Source: Imbricaverruca yamaguchii (taxonomy: Eukaryota > Arthropoda > Thecostraca > Neoverrucidae). Taken from it: 64,000 nucleotides of DNA. The notes under the pieces are model-generated. The model saw only the letters and a program-made list of their open reading frames with translations. It was not told where the DNA came from and searched no databases. Location: positions 933,001-997,000 of the forward strand of contig JAOTOL010001454.1 of assembly GCA_034440575.1 (NCBI GenBank), in the 5' to 3' direction. The position numbers were made by a program, and so were the translations under genes. Shown one piece after another: positions 58,069 through 64,000 of the stretch; the stretch's first letter is position 1, and each line of letters opens with the position of its first letter.

Positions 58069-58299
58069 TGGTACCCCAGATGACGTCATTTGTACCATTC
58101 GACCCGATACGCAGGAAGGCATGGGGATGACAGGGGCCTGATGTAACCATAACACAAGTACAAACAGCTGATTTTTACTCCAAGTTACTCCAGACGTTCA
58201 GCGTTCGTTTTTCCCGAGACTGCTCTGAACTGCTCCAAGTTGCTCCATGTTGCTCTACTCTTTTTTTGGAGTAGGGTCAGGAACAGACCCATAAAGACA

Positions 58300-59372
58300 T
58301 TGAAGATTAGAGCAACTATGAGCAACTATGAGCAAACTATGACAAATATAATAAACAGTAGTGGCCCCAGTACTGACCCCTGGGGGACTCCACTAGGAAC
58401 ATTTTGCCATGACTTTGTACCATTTAGCAGCCCTCTTAGTTGTCTACCTGAAAGCCACAACTTTATCCATTTTAAGATGCTACCTGCAATACCATGGGCC
58501 TGAAGCTGTATCATTAACCGTTTATGGGGTACCTTGTCAAAGGCCTTACTAAAGTCAATATATGCTACATCAACCTGATGTCCCTGATCAAATTGTTTCA
58601 TGGCAAAGTTAAAAAAGTCTAAGAGATTTGTTAGTCACGATCGTCCTTTTCTAAACACATGTTGAGTATCTTGAATCAATTTGTTTCCTTTCAGATAACT
58701 AACTATTCTATCATTGATAATTGATTTGAGTACCTTGCAGACTAGGGATGCGAGACTTACTGGCCTATAGTTTTCAACTTTTACTCTTTCTCCTTTCTTG
58801 AAAATGGTTCCCATTTTCATTTGCCCTTTTCCAATCTGTTGGAATTTCATTTTGTGAAACTGATCTACAAAATATTATACTAAGTGGAAATTCCAGTTCC
58901 TTTTCAGCTTCCCGCAATACCCTAGCATAAATTTCATCAGGCCCTGCTGCCTTGTTTGGCTTTATTTTCCTCATATGATTGTAAACAACATCACTATGAA
59001 TGAAATCAACATCATTTATCAGATCACATGTCACTGAGCTATGGTGTACGGTCGACAGATTGGTCATATCTTCCAATGTAAACGCTGATTTAAACTGCTT
59101 GCTCAGCTCCTCAGCCATCTCACTATCCTCACCCAATGTAGTCCCATTTACTTCCAGTGGGCGAATTGTGCTAGAAACTTTACTTAGCTGGTAGAAACTA
59201 AAGAACATTTTACTGTCCCCATTACAGCTCATAGCTAAGTGCAGTTCTTTTGCTCGCTTTGCTGCTCTGGTTTTTTGCTTCACAGTGTCTCTAGCTTTTC
59301 GATACGCCTTTAGATTTACAATATTTGAGGCTTCTTTAAACACTCTAAATGCAGCTTTCTTAGTCTTAATTG
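58300..59372 (-). pseudogene. CR1 ORF2: linker to RT, 3' end deleted
   Basis: Minus-strand coding of the linker after the endonuclease (KTKKAAFRVFKEASNIVNLKAYRKA), IRKIKPNKAAGPDEIYARVLREAEKELEF, FCRSVSQNEIPTDWKRAN and, after frameshifts near 58800 and 58630, motif A (VAYIDFSKAFDKVPHKRL) and motif B (SGVPQGSVLGPLLFI). It then jumps to the extreme 3' tail at 58300-58340, with the segment between deleted. The intact AAGPDE here shows the ancestral codon mutated in the full-length copy. The 5' end is lost at 59372. Confidence 0.88.
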
Positions 59373-60432
59373 TGCAAAAAGTAAGTGCAAGATTAAGTGC
59401 TTCTACTGTCGAGTCCCTAGTTAATAGATCATGATTCATTTTATTCATGAATCATGATACTCAGATACATGAATCATGACGCTCAGATTCATGATGCATA
59501 GCTGATGCTACCTTTATTGATGTGAATACCTTTCCAGAGACCTTGTCTCTGCTTTACATGTGGAAATTTTGAAGAAATTTGATGAACACTTGAATTCAAA
59601 GATGGCAGAAACATAGACATTGATACCAGACGAGAAAGATTACATGATACAGTGGATATATGCCACATAGTAGCAAAAATCCTATGTAATTTCAGTGGAT
59701 TATATGGCCGTGCAATAATTCCCTTGTACTTCCCAGTGGATTGAGTTAGTGATAGCATGGTGAATGATTACCATTATTTATTGCCAACCATGTGAAAAAT
59801 TATCAGTCCTTCTGCTGTTAACAATGAAGAGCTGAATAGCATGCTTTTATTTTATGGATTTTGCATAGCTTGAGCTGGACAAATTTCACATACCTCAATG
59901 AGATGGATACCTGGTTGTGGGCCAATAGGCAGTTCAAGTTCGCTTAAAATGGCTTGAAAATAGAATACATTGGCTGACTACATTTTCTCGCCTTTTGTCA
60001 TCGTTTGCAACGAACTCTGGTGAAGCCCGGATACATCGTCATGCAACGGCGCAGCTGATGGGGGGGGGGGGCGGAGGTGCATAGGCATGGGTGTAGGCTT
60101 CTGAAAATAATAGGGGTTCACAATGCATGAAGCCAATGGGGGCGCTCAAATTGATCGGGAGTACATCGGGAGTATTTCAAAGTTTGAAATTGCTCGAGAT
60201 AGATACAAAGATACGCCCTTGTTAAGTTCCCGCCCCCTTAGTGGCAGGAGGTTCCCGTGGAGGAACCCCATAACACCCTTGAGAAACCCGACTGCAACCC
60301 TTCACCCTACCCCCAGTAGACAAAGCCCGACCAGAGTAGACCCTCATCCCGAGACACCCGGACAGCCTCCTCTCATCGAAGTGCGCCCCGTCCTTTTACC
60401 CTCACCTCCATAGGAAAAGGTTTGTGTGAAGT
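59373..60432. other. No gene recognised; includes a hairpin and a G-run
   Basis: A perfect 11-bp inverted repeat (ATCATGATTCA at 59428-59438 and its complement at 59448-59458) is followed by further GAATCATGA copies. A transposon-end-like CAACGGCGCAGCTGATGGGG with a G-run lies at 60043-60071, without a partner end. Confidence 0.45.
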
Positions 60433-60693
60433 ATGGATGTGACGTTGCCATGTGTTGGCTTATGCCCGATTCATGGCATGGTTTGCGGTCTCTTCCCGCT
60501 TAAGACCAGTGGGAAATGCATATTGACTGGCAAGCCTGGTTCATTCTACATTGACTTCAAGCTAAGTAGCGAAAAAGTATCCTGCGTTGCTTCCATGCAG
60601 GTCCCAAACACCATGCAGCAATTTCAAAAGGACACATGGAGGCGTCCATGCACAGGTTTGGCTTCAGCTGATAGGATGGAGCAAGTTAGTTAA
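60433..60693 (+). pseudogene. Possible galectin-like fragment
   Basis: An 86-codon plus-strand frame reads VTLPCVGLCPIHGMVCGLFPL and then GSFYIDFKLSSEKVSC, reminiscent of the start of a galectin carbohydrate-recognition domain (VPYVGPIxGGMxxG...FYIDFK). The expected HFNPR and WGxE sugar-binding motifs are missing. The second half of the frame lacks similarity, so this may be a single exon or a decayed copy. Recognised from pattern memory only. Confidence 0.25.
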
Positions 60694-61129
60694 TTTAAAG
60701 CTAGCAATGTCTGTGAATGCATTCAAAATACCAATCCTAGCACCTTTCCTAGGCAGCGAAGACGGCTACTCCTTGGTGCCACCTCGAGTTCAACGCATCG
60801 CGTCCACATTCTCCCGCGACCCTATCGCTAGAAAGTGAGTGCCGCGAGATGGAAGTCTTCCACGCGCTGCATTCCCTAGCTTAAGTTTGTGGTTTCACTC
60901 TGACAATAATGGCACTGTTCTGAAGGAAAAAGAGGCGCCTACAGATTGTGGTTGATTACTTGGAAGAAAACGACGCTTATTGGAGGAAATTCACTACTTT
61001 GCATCTTGCACACCGCTCGTCTCATGTCCATATGTAGTTAAGGAGCGGGCGGGTGACGCATCCTCCACGTCATAAGGCAACCTGCCCGGAAAGATGCGCA
61101 GAAGCTTATGATTTTACCTCTGTATACGG
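60694..61129. other. No recognised feature
   Basis: Unique sequence with no motif or repeat. Confidence 0.4.
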
Positions 61130-61153
61130 TGTGTGTGTGTGTGTGTGTGTGTG
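61130..61153. repeat. (GT)n microsatellite
   Basis: Twelve GT units, followed by a segment (GAGTTTTGCCAGCCTGCCAC) resembling 28868-28890. Confidence 0.95.
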
Positions 61154-61489
61154 AGTTTTGCCAGCCTGCCACCGTTTGGTGATATCGGCTGGTTCCGGTT
61201 GTGAGAAGATGTGCAAGACAGTGAGTAGCGTAGGGTAGGAGGATCAATCCGAGGTGGAGGTTTAGTAGAGTAGTCGAGCAGTGGTGAAGTAGCGTTGAGA
61301 TGGTCTTGAAGAGTAGAGCTGAGGTAATCCGGATCGATTGAAGGTGTAGAGCTGGTAGAGCAGTAGAGTTGTTTGGGAGCCGGAGATGATGAAGTCGAGA
61401 GAGAGAGTTAGTCCGGACGGTGCCACATTGGGGTATGGGGTGTAGTGGGGGGTCGGGTCATCGCCCGAAATGAACATTGCAAGAACATG

Positions 61490-61634
61490 AATGTATATTT
61501 CTCTCTTTTTTTCTTTTCTTTTCTTTTTGTAACGTATCTCTTTCTTTCTTTTTTTCCCATTTTCCTGGTTTTGTTCATTTTCTCTTTCGTTTTTTAACAT
61601 ATTTTTTCCTTTTTTTCTCTCTTTTTCCTTTTTT
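61490..61634 (-). other. Pyrimidine-rich run at the LINE 3' side
   Basis: The plus strand is almost pure T and C, giving an A/G-rich stretch on the minus strand just after the RNase H frame stop near 61635. It is the probable 3' untranslated region of the LINE upstream. Confidence 0.5.
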
Positions 61635-62711
61635 TCACAATTCTTCCATAATGCGTGTAGTTTTGAGAAAGTGGAAGAGGTGTTCGTGTAATGCTGGATG
61701 GTCGTCGTTGAGGAGCGTGGTGAGGTTCAGTGGGATGTTATTCGTGGTGCAATGGTTTGTGATATGTTGTCTTTGGTTGTTGTATTTGGTGCAGTATATG
61801 AGCATGTGTTTGACTGTGAGTGTGTGGTGGCAGATAGTGCATTGTGGTCGTGGTTGATTGAGTAGGAGGCATGAGTGTGTGAGTGCAGTGTGTCCTATGC
61901 GTAGTCGTGTTAGTGTCCGTTCTCTTAGTCTGGTGTTTTGGTTGATGGGGTGCCAGTGTTCGTGTTTGGGGTGTATTTCGTGTAGCTGTGTTGATACTGT
62001 GTCCCATGTTTGTTGTATGTGTTTGTTGATGGCCTGTCGTATTGTGGGATAGTAGTCGGATCGTGAATAGGGGCATTGTGTGGTTTGTTGGAGTGTTGTG
62101 GCTATGTTTGCTTCTGTGTCTGCGTGTTCGTTGCCGTGTATGTTTGTGTGACTTGGGATCCAGAGAAGTGTTGGCCGTTGTAATATGGTGAGTTGTTTGT
62201 GGATGCGTAGTATTTTGGGTATGAGTGGGTGTTTGTATTTGGTGTGGGATGTTATGCTCTGTAGTGCTGATTTTGCGTCTGTGGCTATGATGTTGTGTTC
62301 AATTTTGGAGTTGTAGATGGTGCAGTATGCCGAGAAGATTGCGAATAATTCTGCTGTGTATGTGGATGCTGTGTCGTGCAGACGGGCGCGTAGGATGACC
62401 CGCGGCGGCGCTGCGTTGGTGTACAGCACCGCCGCTGCGCCCGTCTGCTGTGTATGTGATTTGGAGCCGTCTGTATATATGATGTTGTAGTTGACGTGCT
62501 GTGCTGTGAATTGTAAGAATAGTTGTTGTATTTCTGCGTGTGTGTATGTGTCTTTTGGCTTGTCAATGAGGAAGTGTGTGTTGGGTGTCGGCTGTTTCCA
62601 CCATGCGATGGGTTGTGGATGTGGTGTTGTCGTTGGGAGTGTTATGTCTAGTGTGTTAGCGTGTCGGTGTATGCGGCATCCTATTGTGGTTCGTAGTCGT
62701 GTGGAGTTCAT
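61635..62711 (-). pseudogene. I-like LINE RNase H and C-terminal tail
   Basis: A 358-codon minus-strand open frame is the C-terminal part of a LINE ORF2. RNase H has the motifs YTDGSKS (Asp), TYTAELFAI (Glu), IATDAKSAL (Asp, family form ATDSxSAL) and WIPSHTNIHGNEHADTEAN (His and final Asp), so all catalytic residues remain. The tail has RERTLTRLRIGHTALTHSCLL, then CTICHHTLTVKHMLIYC, the CxxC...H...C segment of I-clade elements. The coding strand is very rich in A and C and poor in G. A stop and a frameshift separate it from the RT upstream. Confidence 0.85.
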
Positions 62712-64000
62712 GAGTTGGTGTCTGCGTGCTGTGCGGAGTTTTAGTGCCTGTGTGCATGGGTGTTGTTTCGTGAGTTGTGTTTTATAGTGGTATCAAAGTA
62801 GTGCTTCTGTACGTCTGTGCTGTAATTCTGGGATGTGGTTGTATATGTGAAGAGAGTGAGAAGGTGAGGTGGTGAAGGCTCCTGTGACTATTTGAAGAGA
62901 TCGTCGTTGAATAGAATCTAGAATTTGAGGTTTGATTTAGCTGCGTTTTCAAATAGTGGGAATCCGTATTCCAGAATTGGCCGAATGAGTGATTTGTAAA
63001 GGGTCAGAAGTGTGTTTCGGTCGGATCCCCAGTGTGTGCCAGAAAGTGCTCGTAGTATGTTGATTCTTTTTGAGGCGCGTTTTTGTAAGTTTAGGAAATG
63101 TGGCCGAAAAGTTAGTTGTTTATCTAATGTGATACTGATAAATTTTGTTGTGGTGACAAAGGGAATGGGTGAATTGTTTATTTTTAGGGGTCGTAGGTTT
63201 GTGTCTCTGTTGTATCCGAAAATCATACATTTGGATTTGAGTGGTGCTATATGGAGGTTTAGTGTGGCGAGTTTGTTGTTGAGTTCTGTTAGTGCGTGTT
63301 GTAATACTGTTAGTGCGTGTGCTGGTGCTTTTGTTGATGTCCATAGTACTATATCGTCGGCGTAGACTGCAATTTTGGTCGAAAAGTTGTCGGTGACGGC
63401 GGAATTTAGGGCTAAAATGAAGAGTAGGGGACTGAGGACTGAGCCTTGCATTAAACCGGTGGTGGGGAATTTGGTGTCTGAGGTGTGGGGCCCAATTTTT
63501 ACTTGAAAAGATCTGTTGAGTAGATAGAAATGGAGGTAGTGCATCAGTCTGCCTTGTATGTCGATGTTGTGTAAGTGTTGTAATAGTGCTGTCATGTTGA
63601 TGGTGTCATAGGCTTGTTTTAGATCCAGGAAGACGGCGGTCGTGGAGTGTTTCCTGGCCGCCGCTTCCTGGATGCTTGTGATCAGGTAGGTGAGGTTGTC
63701 TAAACAGGATCGATTTGGAAGGAAGCCTGATTGAATAGGAGAGATTAAGTGCTGTGTTTGAATGATATAGAGGAGGCGTTTTTTTTTTTAACAAGACGTT
63801 CGAATAGTTTGTGAAAGCAGCTGGTGAAGGCAATAGGGCGATAGGGGGTGCAAAGAGTTGAGTCGGTGTTTGGTTTAGGTATAGGTAGGAGAGAGGCGTG
63901 TAGCCAGGATTGTGGGTATGTATGTGTAGTCCATGCGGTATTGTAGGTGTTGAGTAGTGTGTGTAGTGCTGATGTTGGTAGGTGTTTGAAGAAAGAGTAG
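62712..64000 (-). pseudogene. I-like LINE reverse transcriptase (continues beyond window)
   Basis: Minus-strand RT. Readable order from 63850: YRPIAFTSCFHKLFERLVKK, a break in an A-run (63781-63790), SGFLPNRSCLDNLTYL, AVFLDLKQAYDTINM (motif A), GLMQGSVLSPLLFIL (motif B, family form GVPQGSVLSP), VYADDIVLW (motif C) and LYKSLIRPILEYGFPLF. The longest open part is 62918-63595. Stops near 62910 and 62770 separate it from RNase H. It extends past 64000, so the endonuclease and ORF1 are not in the window. Similar in type to the LINEs at 7637 and 13850, but in a distinct G-poor family. Confidence 0.85.

Larger units (their letters stand above)
54620..58140. mobile_element. hAT-type element nested in copy B, 3.5 kb
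   Basis: An exact 8-bp duplication ATGTAACC lies at 54612-54619 and 58141-58148. The sequence between is absent in copy A, where the site is intact (ATGTAACCATAA). Ends are CAAGGCG and CAGGCCCC. The strongest inverted repeat lies slightly inside: ATGACGTCATCTGGGGTACC at 54689 pairing with its complement at 58069. The interior has a ~110 bp tandem repeat, an unidentified 146-codon frame and a decayed CR1 copy. Confidence 0.85.
53699..58291. mobile_element. TAGGGTCTGYTCCTGACCC-ended element (copy B), hAT-type, with nested insertion
   Basis: The left tip TAGGGTCTGCTCCTGACCC and right tip CAGACCCA pair, and an exact 8-bp duplication TAAAGACA lies at 53691-53698 and 58292-58299. Its ends and inner segments match copy A (46441-46906). 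Two interruptions are present: about 650 bp between about 53831 and 54483, and the 3521 bp element at 54620-58140. No transposase is visible. Confidence 0.82.

Noticed and set aside
60043..60071. Complete transposon starting CAACGGCGCAGC
   Set aside because: Only one end-like motif is present, with no partner terminus or target duplication.

Overview
The window is animal nuclear DNA and most likely arthropod. It has spliceosomal gene structure, several LINE clades, tRNA-derived SINEs, hAT-type DNA transposons, (TA)n and (GT)n microsatellites, and a short TTAGG-type repeat. The species cannot be read from the sequence. I recognise one intact host gene; almost everything else that can be identified is transposon or repeat, much of it nested.

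Layout. 1-1130: G/C-rich degenerate minisatellite. 1690-2740: array of diverged ~180-220 bp monomers. 3420-10612: minus-strand I-like LINE (endonuclease, RT, RNase H), split inside RNase H by a 4.1 kb hAT-type element (3529-7636) made largely of minisatellite. 11990-13180: fold-back element. 13395-13690: PIF/Harbinger transposase fragment. 13850-18025: second minus-strand I-like LINE with a zinc-knuckle ORF1. 18065-21690: CR1 fragments around a palindrome centred on TTAGG-like repeats. 22140-26245: large imperfect inverted repeat, satellite-like monomers and LINE fragments. 28660-28846: small hAT-type MITE. 29985-30150: SINE. 33338-34854 (minus): two-exon GFOD-family gene (Gfo/Idh/MocA oxidoreductase), the only clear host gene. 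35084-36315: LINE and LTR-type gag remnants. 36319-59372: a CR1 cluster carrying hAT-type elements at 36724-39571, 41331-44771 and 53699-58291, the last with another inside it at 54620-58140. 60433-60693: possible galectin-like fragment. 61500-64000 (minus): a third LINE with RT and RNase H, running off the window.

The nesting gives an order of events. A CR1 copy on the minus strand (46907-47801 plus 52403-53132) was entered by a full-length 4.6 kb CR1 (47802-52402), whose ORF1 carries an SGNH/GDSL-type esterase domain. Four larger hAT-type elements have exact 8-bp target duplications. In three of these, deleting the element plus one duplication rejoins the host transposon, in one case in frame through the RNase H motif. 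The 36724-39571 element has ~290 bp terminal inverted repeats and a broken transposase-like ORF that I cannot place in a named hAT group.

All calls rest on reading motifs by eye. Divergence, copy number, clade assignment and species need alignment and database searches that were not available.
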